A stretch of DNA of 64,000 bases from Jeotgalicoccus psychrophilus DSM 19085. Lineage in GTDB: Bacteria; Bacillota; Bacilli; Staphylococcales; Salinicoccaceae. The position numbers were made by a program, and so were the translations under genes. This document shows, piece by piece, positions 53,296-61,685 of the stretch; within the stretch, counting starts at the first letter, position 1, and every line of letters starts with the position of its first letter. The stretch lies in contig NZ_AUEF01000001.1 of assembly GCF_000425845.1 (NCBI RefSeq), forward strand, positions 248,001 to 312,000, written 5' to 3'. The notes under the pieces were generated by a model. The model was given only the letters and a program-made list of their open reading frames with translations, was not told the DNA's origin and did not search any database.

Positions 53296-54906
53296 TTGGT
53301 ATCTATTAGAGAAATTTTATCATTGGAACGCTTCAGCAATTTTAAATTAATAAATAAAGACGCGGATTTATCACGCAAAGTGACAAGTGTCGACATTACA
53401 GAAACCCCCGATGTTAAGGATTTCACTTCTGAACACACGCTGCTGCTTACAACAGCGATGAACTTTAAAGACGACCAGCAGGCACTGATTAATTTTATCA
53501 GCGAGCTCGACAGCGTTCCTGTTGCCGCACTTGGCATTAAGTTATCACGCTTCATTCACTCAATCGATAAAGAAGTGATTGATCACGCAAATAAACTCGG
53601 CTTCCCGCTGATTGAAATACCCGAGAACTGGAAGCTCGGTCAGGCGACGCACAGTATCTCCACTTATATTTCAAAAGATGAAACCGAAAAGTTATACTAT
53701 GCACTGGAAGTCCAGCAGCGTATGAACTCGATGCTGATTAAAGAATTCAGTGTCGAACGTATGCTGAATCAGCTGAGCCAGTTTCTGCGTCTGCCCCTCG
53801 TACTTATCAATCCATTTTATAAAGTGGAAGTAACGAGCAATAATTTTAAAAACGACCAGAAACTGCTGAAAGAAAATCTGCGGTACTTTAACGACGTTTA
53901 TTTACCTGATAAAGACAATGTTAATGTCGACTTCAACAGTAAAATCGCAGTGTTTGAAGTCCCTGCATTCAGCTACTTTCCTTATTATTTAATCGTCTCG
54001 GACCTTGAAACAATCAGTTACCCATTCAGCCATCTCGCGATAGAACAGGCGATTAACTCACTGTCGTTCGCGATATACAAGGATTCCAGAATACGGGCAA
54101 CTGAACAGGAAGATGTCAATCTGCTTTTCAGTTCCCTCATTAATATAACTGAAGGCTCGCCGATAAGTCTTGAAAGCAATCCGGAGTTTTTTGAACGCTA
54201 TCATTTAAAAGACTCCTCATATTATAAGGTCATCATCTGCGGTATCGACCCCGGCAGTGATATAGAAAATTCCGAGTATGTAAATGAACGCTATCAGCTG
54301 ACATTTGAATGGCTGCAGAGTGTACTCGTTACACTTGATCCGAATATCAGTATTTTCGGTTTCGGCGATTCAAATAAATTTGCGATTCTGCTGCAGGACG
54401 AGCATGAGTATTATCAGGCATACTGCCGGCACCTCCAGCAGGAATATAAAAAATTCTTTAAGGAGTCACTGTCGTTCGGCATAGGCAATGAAGTATCCGA
54501 CTTTACGCAAATTCACTCTTCATTCGTTGAGGCTCTGGAAACATTTGATATTTGTCAGGATGAAGGACAACGCGAATTCCTGGAAGTATACCGCCCGCGT
54601 AATTTTGAGGAGCTGCTGCAGCTCTTACCGGCGGATAAAGTCCGCCCTTTCGTACTGAGCACTCTCGGTGAACTTGCTTTCCCGTCGAATACAAAAGATA
54701 AAGAGTTAAAGAAAACTCTGCAGATATATATGGATAATCAGTGTGATATTACAAAAACATCAAATGAAATTTTCGTTCACAGAAATACTGTAAAATACCG
54801 TATTAATAAATGCGAGGAACTGCTCAAGGTCAATGTTATGGACCCGGTACACTCGTTAAACTTACGCCTGGCGCTGTTTATTTCTCAGCATATCCAGGAT
54901 AATTAG
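53296..54906 (+). CDS. pucR: PucR family transcriptional regulator
   Basis: This 536-residue regulator has an N-terminal PucR domain (VSIREILSLERFSNFKL, TSEHTLLLTTAMNF), a central GGDEF-like region (about 280-430) and a C-terminal helix-turn-helix (YMDNQCDITKTSNEIFVHRN, then TVKYRINKCEELL). Such proteins activate purine or allantoin catabolism on sensing an intermediate. The start codon is TTG 53296, supported by AGGTGA 7 bp upstream. It lies between allB and a transporter gene. Confidence 0.88.
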   Translation: MVSIREILSLERFSNFKLINKDADLSRKVTSVDITETPDVKDFTSEHTLLLTTAMNFKDDQQALINFISELDSVPVAALGIKLSRFIHSIDKEVIDHANKLGFPLIEIPENWKLGQATHSISTYISKDETEKLYYALEVQQRMNSMLIKEFSVERMLNQLSQFLRLPLVLINPFYKVEVTSNNFKNDQKLLKENLRYFNDVYLPDKDNVNVDFNSKIAVFEVPAFSYFPYYLIVSDLETISYPFSHLAIEQAINSLSFAIYKDSRIRATEQEDVNLLFSSLINITEGSPISLESNPEFFERYHLKDSSYYKVIICGIDPGSDIENSEYVNERYQLTFEWLQSVLVTLDPNISIFGFGDSNKFAILLQDEHEYYQAYCRHLQQEYKKFFKESLSFGIGNEVSDFTQIHSSFVEALETFDICQDEGQREFLEVYRPRNFEELLQLLPADKVRPFVLSTLGELAFPSNTKDKELKKTLQIYMDNQCDITKTSNEIFVHRNTVKYRINKCEELLKVNVMDPVHSLNLRLALFISQHIQDN

Positions 54907-54933
54907 TTGTCAGCTTTCGATAATTATAATATT

Positions 54934-54960
54934 ACTCATTGTTCAATGTGAACAATGAGT
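54934..54960. promoter_or_regulatory. Perfect 11-bp palindrome, candidate operator
   Basis: ACTCATTGTTC-AATGT-GAACAATGAGT lies between pucR and the MFS gene, with a TATAAT -10 candidate at 54978-54983. No T run follows on either strand, so it is more likely an operator covering the -35 region than a terminator. Confidence 0.5.
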
Positions 54961-55017
54961 ATTTACGTTTTACCCTCTATAATATGGATAGTTAAAAATT
55001 ATAGGAGGCGTACTTTA

Positions 55018-56274
55018 ATGAATCAAATAGAACAAAACGGTTCACAGTACTATAAAAGAATAATTGTCGCTTTAGTACTGGGTTGGGTTGCAATTTGGAT
55101 TTACAGAACGATTCTTACGCCGATTTATCCTCAAATACAGAGCTCATTGGGCGATGTATCTAATGCAGAAATCGGGTTAATCGCTTCTGTATATTTCTTT
55201 GCTTACACGGGAATGCAAATTCCGGCAGGTATATTAGTAGATAAATTCGGACAGAAAAATGTGTTAATTCCGGCGTTTATCGGATTCGCGATCGGTGCTG
55301 TCGTACTCGGTACAGCAAGTTCACTGCCTCAGGTATATCTTGGGTCGTTAATTTCAGGTATCGCTACAGGTAGTTACTACGGATCAGCGTACAGCTTATC
55401 AGCTAAACACGTTCCAAAAGATAAAAAGACTTTTGCCAATGCGATTATTAACAGTGGTTCCGCAGTCGGTATGATAATCGGACTTGTCGGTTCATCAGTT
55501 CTTGTCGGCGGGTTAAATGTTGAGTGGAACTGGATGCTTTACGGAACAGCTCTTATCATCTTAGGTGTAACTTTTGTATTCTATAAAAATATTAAGAGTG
55601 ATAAAAAAGCAGCTCCAGTTGAGAACACAGAAAATGCTGAAGCAACTTCAGCAGATGTAGTTACAAATCCACAGAGCGAGGTTTCATTATTCTCAGCTAA
55701 ACATATTACAGTGTACTTCACGTACTTTGCAGTATGTTACGGGTACTACATGATTGTAACTTGGTTACCATCATTCCTCGTTGCAGAAAAAGGATTCGCA
55801 CAATCAGACGTTGGTTATGTATCAGCACTAGTTGCTGTTGCAGGTATTCCCGGCGCATTAATTTTTGCACGCTTAATCGATAAAAGACAGCAGGACCGTT
55901 TGAAATACATCCTGTTGCTCCTACTCGTTTCAGCAGTAATGATCGGTCTTACAGTTTACTCACCGTCACCATGGGTACTTTATCTTGCATTAATCATTTA
56001 CGGTTTAATGGGTAAACTTGCAATCGATCCAGTGTTAATCACGTACGTCTCAGATTCAGTACCGGAACAGAAAACAGCTAAAGCACTTGGCTTGTTTAAC
56101 TTCTTCGGTATGGCCTCATCAGTCGTTGCACCTTGGCTTACAGGGTACATCGGTGACGTTACAGGATCACAGGTACTCGCATTCTATATCGGTTCAGTAT
56201 TATTATTAGCAGCTGCAGTATTCTTCTTCTTTGTTATTTATCTCAGAAGCGGAAAAGAAACTCCAGCACACTAA
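55018..56274 (+). CDS. MFS transporter, candidate allantoin-pathway permease
   Basis: This 418-residue major facilitator protein has 12 predicted membrane segments. It begins with a GWVAIWIYRTILTPIYPQI segment and has the loop-2 motif GILVDKFGQKNVL. It is related to the MFS protein at 58607 (GWVAIYATRTILNPIM). I start at ATG 55018 (MNQIEQNGSQYYK) behind AGGAGG; the longer frame would read through the promoter palindrome. The position next to pucR suggests uptake of allantoin or an intermediate. Confidence 0.82.
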   Translation: MNQIEQNGSQYYKRIIVALVLGWVAIWIYRTILTPIYPQIQSSLGDVSNAEIGLIASVYFFAYTGMQIPAGILVDKFGQKNVLIPAFIGFAIGAVVLGTASSLPQVYLGSLISGIATGSYYGSAYSLSAKHVPKDKKTFANAIINSGSAVGMIIGLVGSSVLVGGLNVEWNWMLYGTALIILGVTFVFYKNIKSDKKAAPVENTENAEATSADVVTNPQSEVSLFSAKHITVYFTYFAVCYGYYMIVTWLPSFLVAEKGFAQSDVGYVSALVAVAGIPGALIFARLIDKRQQDRLKYILLLLLVSAVMIGLTVYSPSPWVLYLALIIYGLMGKLAIDPVLITYVSDSVPEQKTAKALGLFNFFGMASSVVAPWLTGYIGDVTGSQVLAFYIGSVLLLAAAVFFFFVIYLRSGKETPAH

Positions 56275-56283
56275 TTTAAATTA

Positions 56284-56317
56284 AGCAGCAGAGCATAATC
56301 AGCTCTGCTGCTTTTTT
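56284..56317 (+). terminator. Terminator of the first MFS gene
   Basis: AGCAGCAGAGC / GCTCTGCTGCT around ATAATCA is followed by TTTTT. Confidence 0.93.
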
Positions 56318-56350
56318 GTCAGGAAAGTTTATTGATAATCGTTGTTATAA

Positions 56351-56625
56351 CAGGCTCTCATGTATACGCATCACCTTTTCCAGAGTCATGACAGCCTCTC
56401 ATGTATATACATTATCCTTTTCATAGTCATGACAGCCTCTCATATATATGCATCACCTTTTCCAGAGTTATGACAGGCTCTCATGTATATGCATCACCTT
56501 TTCCAGAGTCATGACAACCTCTCATATATACGCATCACCTTTTCCAGAGTCATGACAATATCTCATGTATACGCATCACCTTTTCCATAGTCACGACAGC
56601 CTCTCATGTATACGAATCACCTCCA
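56351..56625. repeat. 41-bp tandem array A7 (6.7 units)
   Basis: Units start at 56351, 56392, 56433, 56474, 56515, 56556 and 56597 with CAGCCTCTCATGTATACGCA or close variants, then CACCTTTTCCAGAGTCATGA. The dyad TCATGA...TCTCATG and the CATGTATACGCAT segment relate it to A4 and A3. It lies between the convergent MFS and DASS genes. Confidence 0.96.
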
Positions 56626-56639
56626 AAAGCTTTTCTAAG

Positions 56640-56673
56640 CAAAAAACAGCGCCCTGAAAATTCAGGACGCCGT
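56640..56673 (-). terminator. Terminator of the DASS transporter gene
   Basis: On the minus strand, CGGCGTCCTGAA / TTCAGGGCGCTG is followed by TTTTTT. Confidence 0.92.
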
Positions 56674-56685
56674 ATACTATTTAAT

Positions 56686-58308
56686 TTAGAATGGGAATAC
56701 ATTAAGTTCGATTCCGAATACAACCGGTACCCAAAGATATACGACCGCAATAATAATTGCTGAAGCAATTATATTTAAGCCAAAACCTGTTTTAACCATT
56801 TCTCCAATAGAGACTTTATTCGTACCGAATACAATTGCGTTTGGCGGCGTTCCTACCGGCAGCATGAATGCACAGTTTGCAGCCATTGCAGCAGGAATCA
56901 TTAGAGCCAGCGGGTGCACGTCAAGTGCAATCGCAAGTCCAGCAAGTACTGGTAAGATCATTGTAGCCGTTGCTGTGTTCGATGTAAATTCCGTTAAGAA
57001 AAGAATTAAAATTGCAACGATAGCGATCATAAGAATTAATGGAATACCACCTACACCTGCGAGTACTTCACCAATCCATTTATCTACCCCTGTCGCTACG
57101 ATTGCTCCAGCTAACGCGAGTCCTCCACCGAATAAGAGCAGCACGCCCCATGGAAGATCTTTTGCTACACCCCAATCGAGGACGCGGCCATTTTGTTTTT
57201 TCGAAGGAATAATAAACAGCAATACTGCTGCAAACATCGCAATCGAACCGTCACCGAGCATTTCTGTAAATGCAAAGCGATCGAAAAAGAATCCTCGCAT
57301 AATCCATAATGCAGCTGCCAGTATGAATACCGCAAGCACCCATTTTTCTTCTCTTTGCATTTTACCAAGTTTAGCAAGTTCATCAGTGATAATTTTGCGT
57401 CCACCCGGTAATTCTTTCATCCCGTGTTTAAAGGTAAAGAAGTTCATGTATGCCCAAGCAATAGCAAGCATCACAATAACAACTGGAACACCGACCAGCA
57501 TCCACTGCGCAAAGTTCATATCGTAATCAAAAATTTCATTCATTTGTCCTGCAAGAATAATTAATGGCGGTGTACCGATTAAAGTACCCAGGCCACCGAT
57601 AGTACCCGCATAACCGATACCGAGAACGAGTGCTTTCTCAAATAATTTAACATCTCGCCCGAGTTCTGGTGTTGATAATGAATGGGCTTCTTTAATGATG
57701 GCAAGTCCTATTGGAATCATAATCATTACTGCTGCCGTATTTGATACGAACATCGAAAGTAATGCAGTTGAAATCATAAATCCGAGTAAAATTGTTGCAG
57801 TAGTAGTTCCGATTGCCTTTATAATCGATAAAGCAATACGCGTATGTAAATTCCATTTTTCCATTGCCACAGCAAGTAAGAAACCGCCGAGGAATAAGAA
57901 GATAATATCATTACCGTAAAAACTCGCTGTATCCGAGTTAGACATTACTCCGCCCATTGGGAATAAAATTAACGGTAAAAGTGATGTTGCGGGAATCGGT
58001 ATAGCCTCTGTTACCCACCAAGTTGCAATCCATAAGGCTGCAGCTACAACGAAAATTCCCGAGCTGTCCAGACTGTCTGACTGAATAAATAACAATGCTA
58101 AAACAAATAACAATGGACCTAAAAATAATCCAATTAACTGTGCAGGTTTATACGACTGCCTATGTTCTTGTGGTTCTGGTACTCCTGTTGCAACTTTTCT
58201 TAAATCTTTTTGACTGAAAAACTTGAGTAATGATTTAGTCCTTCTCGACTCACTCCACAAGTTATCATAACTTTTTTGGACAATCCCTCTTTCTTTGGAA
58301 TCACTCAC
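56686..58308 (-). CDS. DASS/SLC13 family anion transporter
   Basis: This 540-residue polytopic transporter of the divalent anion:sodium symporter family has the SNT motifs VSNTAAVMIMIP and TEFTSNTATATMILP and the late PVGTPPNAIVFGTNKV. The usual substrates are di- or tricarboxylates or sulfate. I chose GTG 58308 behind GGGGGAAG; the longer frame adds a poor leader. Upstream lie a CRE-like site and a small dyad (ATAAGTT-T-AACTTAT, 58390-58404). In this island it might exchange oxamate or another dicarboxylate, an inference from position only. Confidence 0.83.
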   Translation of the reverse strand: MSDSKERGIVQKSYDNLWSESRRTKSLLKFFSQKDLRKVATGVPEPQEHRQSYKPAQLIGLFLGPLLFVLALLFIQSDSLDSSGIFVVAAALWIATWWVTEAIPIPATSLLPLILFPMGGVMSNSDTASFYGNDIIFLFLGGFLLAVAMEKWNLHTRIALSIIKAIGTTTATILLGFMISTALLSMFVSNTAAVMIMIPIGLAIIKEAHSLSTPELGRDVKLFEKALVLGIGYAGTIGGLGTLIGTPPLIILAGQMNEIFDYDMNFAQWMLVGVPVVIVMLAIAWAYMNFFTFKHGMKELPGGRKIITDELAKLGKMQREEKWVLAVFILAAALWIMRGFFFDRFAFTEMLGDGSIAMFAAVLLFIIPSKKQNGRVLDWGVAKDLPWGVLLLFGGGLALAGAIVATGVDKWIGEVLAGVGGIPLILMIAIVAILILFLTEFTSNTATATMILPVLAGLAIALDVHPLALMIPAAMAANCAFMLPVGTPPNAIVFGTNKVSIGEMVKTGFGLNIIASAIIIAVVYLWVPVVFGIELNVFPF

Positions 58309-58415
58309 AAAACTTCCCCCTTTAAAATAAACATGATATGAATTTATCATAAATATTCAGATAAATCTATATAAATTTAATGCATAGTCATAAGTTTAAC
58401 TTATCATATCAAGGA

Positions 58416-58429
58416 TGTAAGCGCTTATA
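58416..58429. promoter_or_regulatory. Candidate catabolite response element (CcpA)
   Basis: TGTAAGCGCTTATA matches 13 of 14 positions of the cre consensus TGWAANCGNTNWCA. It lies 108 bp upstream of the DASS start codon and would place that transporter under carbon catabolite control. Confidence 0.55.
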
Positions 58430-58552
58430 GTTTGAATTTTATGTACAATAGAGAGGATTTGCAATGTATATTATTCGTCGAAGATCTATGAAACGAACTC
58501 GCAGGAATCCTCCACATCTATATCAAGAACAAGAGAACCTCCACCCCGCCAC

Positions 58553-58591
58553 AAAAAAACTCCCAAAAGCTGCGTTCCAGCTTCAAGGAGT
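58553..58591 (-). terminator. Terminator of the second MFS gene
   Basis: On the minus strand, GACTCCTTGAAGCTGG pairs with GCAGCTTTTGGGAGT and is followed by TTTTTT. Confidence 0.85.
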
Positions 58592-58606
58592 CCTAAAAAT
58601 TATCTA

Positions 58607-59845
58607 TTAATTTAATTTTTCAACGTTTTCCACTTTGTTATAACCGGACTCATCGATGAAAAATACTGCGACGATTCCGACTACAAGCAGTGCTCCTGCG
58701 ACATAGAAGCCCATGTCTAAATTTCCTGTTGTATCTGTAATGAACCCTGTAATGTACGGCGCCAGAATTGATGCCGACATTCCGATAAAGTTATAAATAC
58801 CGAATGATGTTGCCAGCCCGACGCGGGGTGCATTATTTGCCACTACCGCAATAAGAACCGGGTTTGTACTTAGTTTACCAACGATACCGTAAACAATGAG
58901 TGATACGTAAAGTACCCACATCTGTTCGAACAGGACGATTGAGATTGTAGAGATGAACGCCATTGGCACCATAAATAACAGTACCGGACGCTGTTTTCCT
59001 AATTTATCTGACAGCCAGCCGAAGAATAACATACCCGGGATTGATGCCCATGGTACTAATGATGACACGAATGCAACGCTTGATCCGCTGATGCCGCGTG
59101 ATGTTTCAAGGTAATACGGCAACCATGTCAGAATTACGAAGAAACCGTAAATCGAACAGAATATAGTAATGAAAGCTAAAATAAGATTTCTGTTTTTAAA
59201 TAGTTCTGAGACTTTTAGTTTTTCCGGTGCACCGTCTTCGCTGGTTGGTGCTTTATAACCCGGCGGATGCTCTTTAACCATAATCCACATAACAATACCG
59301 ATGACGATTACAATAACACCCATAATCCAGAACGGCGTACGCCATGACATATCCATTTCCTGTACAGTAATACTGGAAATCCAGTAACCCGCCGACATAC
59401 CAATTGCCATACCACTGTTAATAATCGCACTTCCGAGAGTCAGGCGCTTCTGGGGAATTGCTTCAGATGATAACCCATACTGCGGGCCGTAGAATACGCC
59501 CTGGAAAGTACCAGTCAGGAACCACATCATCAGGAACATGTAGAATGTAACCATCTGACCTGAAATAATAGCCAGAATACCAAAGCCGATAAATGCCGGG
59601 ATAATCATTTTCTTACGTCCGAATTTATCCCCTAAATAACCTGACGGAATTTGTGTCACAGTATATCCTAAGAAGAATAAACTGCTTATCAGACCTAACT
59701 GCGTTGCGCTAATCGCAAATTCAGACTGAATGTTTGTCATAATCGGGTTTAAAATCGTTCGTGTTGCATAAATTGCAACCCAGCCCAGCGTAAAGATGAT
59801 AACAATTTTAATCCAATAGCTGTTGGAAATCTTCTTATTTTCCAT
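58607..59845 (-). CDS. MFS transporter, related to the one at 55018
   Basis: This 412-residue major facilitator protein has 12 membrane segments and the loop motif GYLGDKFGRKKMIIPAFIG. It shares the LGWVAIYATRTILNPIM start region and TNPVLIAVV core with its neighbour. It starts behind AAAGGAG and diverges from the aminotransferase gene. It probably carries an organic anion or ureide linked to allantoin use. It could also be an exporter. Confidence 0.82.
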   Translation of the reverse strand: MENKKISNSYWIKIVIIFTLGWVAIYATRTILNPIMTNIQSEFAISATQLGLISSLFFLGYTVTQIPSGYLGDKFGRKKMIIPAFIGFGILAIISGQMVTFYMFLMMWFLTGTFQGVFYGPQYGLSSEAIPQKRLTLGSAIINSGMAIGMSAGYWISSITVQEMDMSWRTPFWIMGVIVIVIGIVMWIMVKEHPPGYKAPTSEDGAPEKLKVSELFKNRNLILAFITIFCSIYGFFVILTWLPYYLETSRGISGSSVAFVSSLVPWASIPGMLFFGWLSDKLGKQRPVLLFMVPMAFISTISIVLFEQMWVLYVSLIVYGIVGKLSTNPVLIAVVANNAPRVGLATSFGIYNFIGMSASILAPYITGFITDTTGNLDMGFYVAGALLVVGIVAVFFIDESGYNKVENVEKLN

Positions 59846-60071
59846 GGTTTTTCTCCTTTAAAATTTATTTTTATTTTTCTCATCTATAATATTACTATAT
59901 CGAAGAATGATTTTCTTTATCGTTAGTGGATAAAAATATTATCTATTTTGTGCAAATCATCACAATATCCTGAAAGGAAAATAGTCAAAATAAAAAATAT
60001 TTGTATAATAGTCCAAATAATTATACTATTAACAGTACAAAAAAATTAATCTGTGAAGGATGATGCGCATA

Positions 60072-61295
60072 ATGGCAAGTTTACAAATAAACAGAAGACT
60101 AATCATGACACCCGGACCTGTTGCAGTTGATCCAAGAGTTTCCCAGGCGATGAGCAACTCAATTCTCGGACAATTTGATCCGGAATTCACTGACATAATG
60201 AATGACACAATGGAATTAATCCGTGCATCATTTAAAACGACAAACAAATGGTCATTTCCAATAGACGGTACAAGCCGCGCGGGAATTGAAGCTGTTATCT
60301 CAAGTATTGTTGAACCAGGCGATAAAGTACTCATTCCAATTATCGGCCGTTTCGGCTATCTTATTACCGAGCTCGTTGAACGTGCAGGCGGTATCGTGCA
60401 TACAATCGAAGCTCCGATGGGTGAAGTGATCCCCCAGGAAGATATTATTAAAAAACTAGATGAAGTAAACCCGAAAGTACTGGCAATTATTCACGGCGAA
60501 ACATCTTCAGGCCGACTGCAGCCAATCGATAAACTCGGCCACGCTGCAAAAGAACGCGGTGTATTTACAGTAGTCGATGCAGTCGCTACATACATGGGCC
60601 AGGATATTCCTGTAGACGACTGGGCACTTGATGCAGTTATCGGCGGCGCCCAGAAATGTCTGTCGGTTCCGTCAGGAATTACACCGATTACATTTAATGA
60701 ACGTTTCAGCGAAGAAATCAGTAAGCGTAAACGTGTCGAAAAAGGTATCCGTACAGAAAACGATGAACCGCATTCACATTTCATTACGAGTAACTACCTC
60801 GATTTAACACAGCTTCAGGATTACTGGGGTGAACGCCGTCTGAACCACCATACAGAAGCAACTGTTAACGTATACGGTCTCTATGAAGGACTTAAGCTCG
60901 CAATCGCTGAAGGCGTGGAACAGCGCGCACGCCGTCACAGCTATCACCACGAAGCAATGAAACAGGCAGTGACAGCGCTCGGCCTTGAATTGTTCGGTGA
61001 TGAAGATCATGAAATGCAGATGGTTGTCTGCATTAAAATACCTGAAGGCATTGACGATGCAGCCTTCCGCTCGGAACTGCTCTCACGATTCGGTATTGAA
61101 ATTGCTGGTACATTCGGTTCAGTTGCAGGGAAAATCTGGCGCATCGGAAGTATGGGATACGTTGCTGAAAAACAAAATCTGCTGAACTTTATTACTACAT
61201 TCGGTGTGTTTCTACAGTCAAAAGGCGCCGACAATATTGACCCCGCAGCAGCACTTAAAGCAATGACAGAGTACTATGACAAAAACAAATACTAA
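60072..61295 (+). CDS. pucG: PucG-like class V aminotransferase (ureidoglycine-glyoxylate type)
   Basis: This 407-residue PLP enzyme of the alanine-glyoxylate aminotransferase family starts with RRLIMTPGPVAVDPRV and has the PLP lysine in IGGAQKCLSVPSG. In purine degraders PucG transfers the amino group of (S)-ureidoglycine to glyoxylate, giving oxalurate and glycine. That would feed the oxamate carbamoyltransferase here and bypass AllE and AllD. Serine- or alanine-glyoxylate transamination is the alternative. Of three in-frame ATGs (60060, 60063, 60072), the last has the best spacing from GAAGGA. Confidence 0.8.
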   Translation: MASLQINRRLIMTPGPVAVDPRVSQAMSNSILGQFDPEFTDIMNDTMELIRASFKTTNKWSFPIDGTSRAGIEAVISSIVEPGDKVLIPIIGRFGYLITELVERAGGIVHTIEAPMGEVIPQEDIIKKLDEVNPKVLAIIHGETSSGRLQPIDKLGHAAKERGVFTVVDAVATYMGQDIPVDDWALDAVIGGAQKCLSVPSGITPITFNERFSEEISKRKRVEKGIRTENDEPHSHFITSNYLDLTQLQDYWGERRLNHHTEATVNVYGLYEGLKLAIAEGVEQRARRHSYHHEAMKQAVTALGLELFGDEDHEMQMVVCIKIPEGIDDAAFRSELLSRFGIEIAGTFGSVAGKIWRIGSMGYVAEKQNLLNFITTFGVFLQSKGADNIDPAAALKAMTEYYDKNKY

Positions 61296-61302
61296 TCATG
61301 CG

Positions 61303-61330
61303 GTCCGGCTGAACATTCAGCCGGACTTTT
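61303..61330 (+). terminator. Terminator of pucG
   Basis: GTCCGGCTGAA / TTCAGCCGGAC around CA is followed by TTTT. Confidence 0.92.
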
Positions 61331-61367
61331 ATGTGTTTAAATAAACATTTGAAAATATTTTCTGCAT

Positions 61368-61400
61368 AAAAAAACACATCTGTAAATTATACAGATGCGT
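61368..61400 (-). terminator. Terminator of the small unknown gene
   Basis: On the minus strand, ACGCATCTGTA / TACAGATGTGT around TAATT is followed by TTTTTT. Confidence 0.9.
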
Positions 61401-61407
61401 TATATTT

Positions 61408-61605
61408 CTATATAGAACGTACTTCAATGGATGTGACTAAACTTAAATTAATATAGACCTCTCCGCCGCTTCGATTCGGAAGTTTCACAAAATGGTTGTC
61501 TTCAAATGTCCCGTCAATTAATCGGATCAGTTCTGCCACTGCTTCCGACTTATTGACTTCCATAGTTGACCCTCCGATATAATGAATCGTAATAATTTGT
61601 TTCAT
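61408..61605 (-). CDS. Small protein of unknown function (65 aa)
   Basis: The protein begins MKQIITIHYIGGSTMEVNKS and ends INLSLVTSIEVRSI. It looks like a small all-beta or alpha/beta domain without a membrane segment. I do not recognise the family. ATG 61605 has AAGGA with GAGGTG upstream, and the frame is followed by a clear terminator, so it is a real gene. It diverges from the FMN-binding protein gene. Confidence 0.65.
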   Translation of the reverse strand: MKQIITIHYIGGSTMEVNKSEAVAELIRLIDGTFEDNHFVKLPNRSGGEVYINLSLVTSIEVRSI

Positions 61606-61685
61606 TTCCTTCACCTCTTTGTAAACTATACCCCATTTTTTAGATCTTAATAATGTTAAAATATATCGTATTAAGGAGTGATTAT

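Noticed and set aside
58464-58610. A 48-codon frame starting MYIIRRRSMKRTRR behind GAGGATTT
   Set aside because: It has a plausible ribosome site and a basic N-terminus, but its end runs through the terminator of the opposite MFS gene into that gene's stop codon. No family is recognised. It could be a decayed gene fragment, but this is not supportable.
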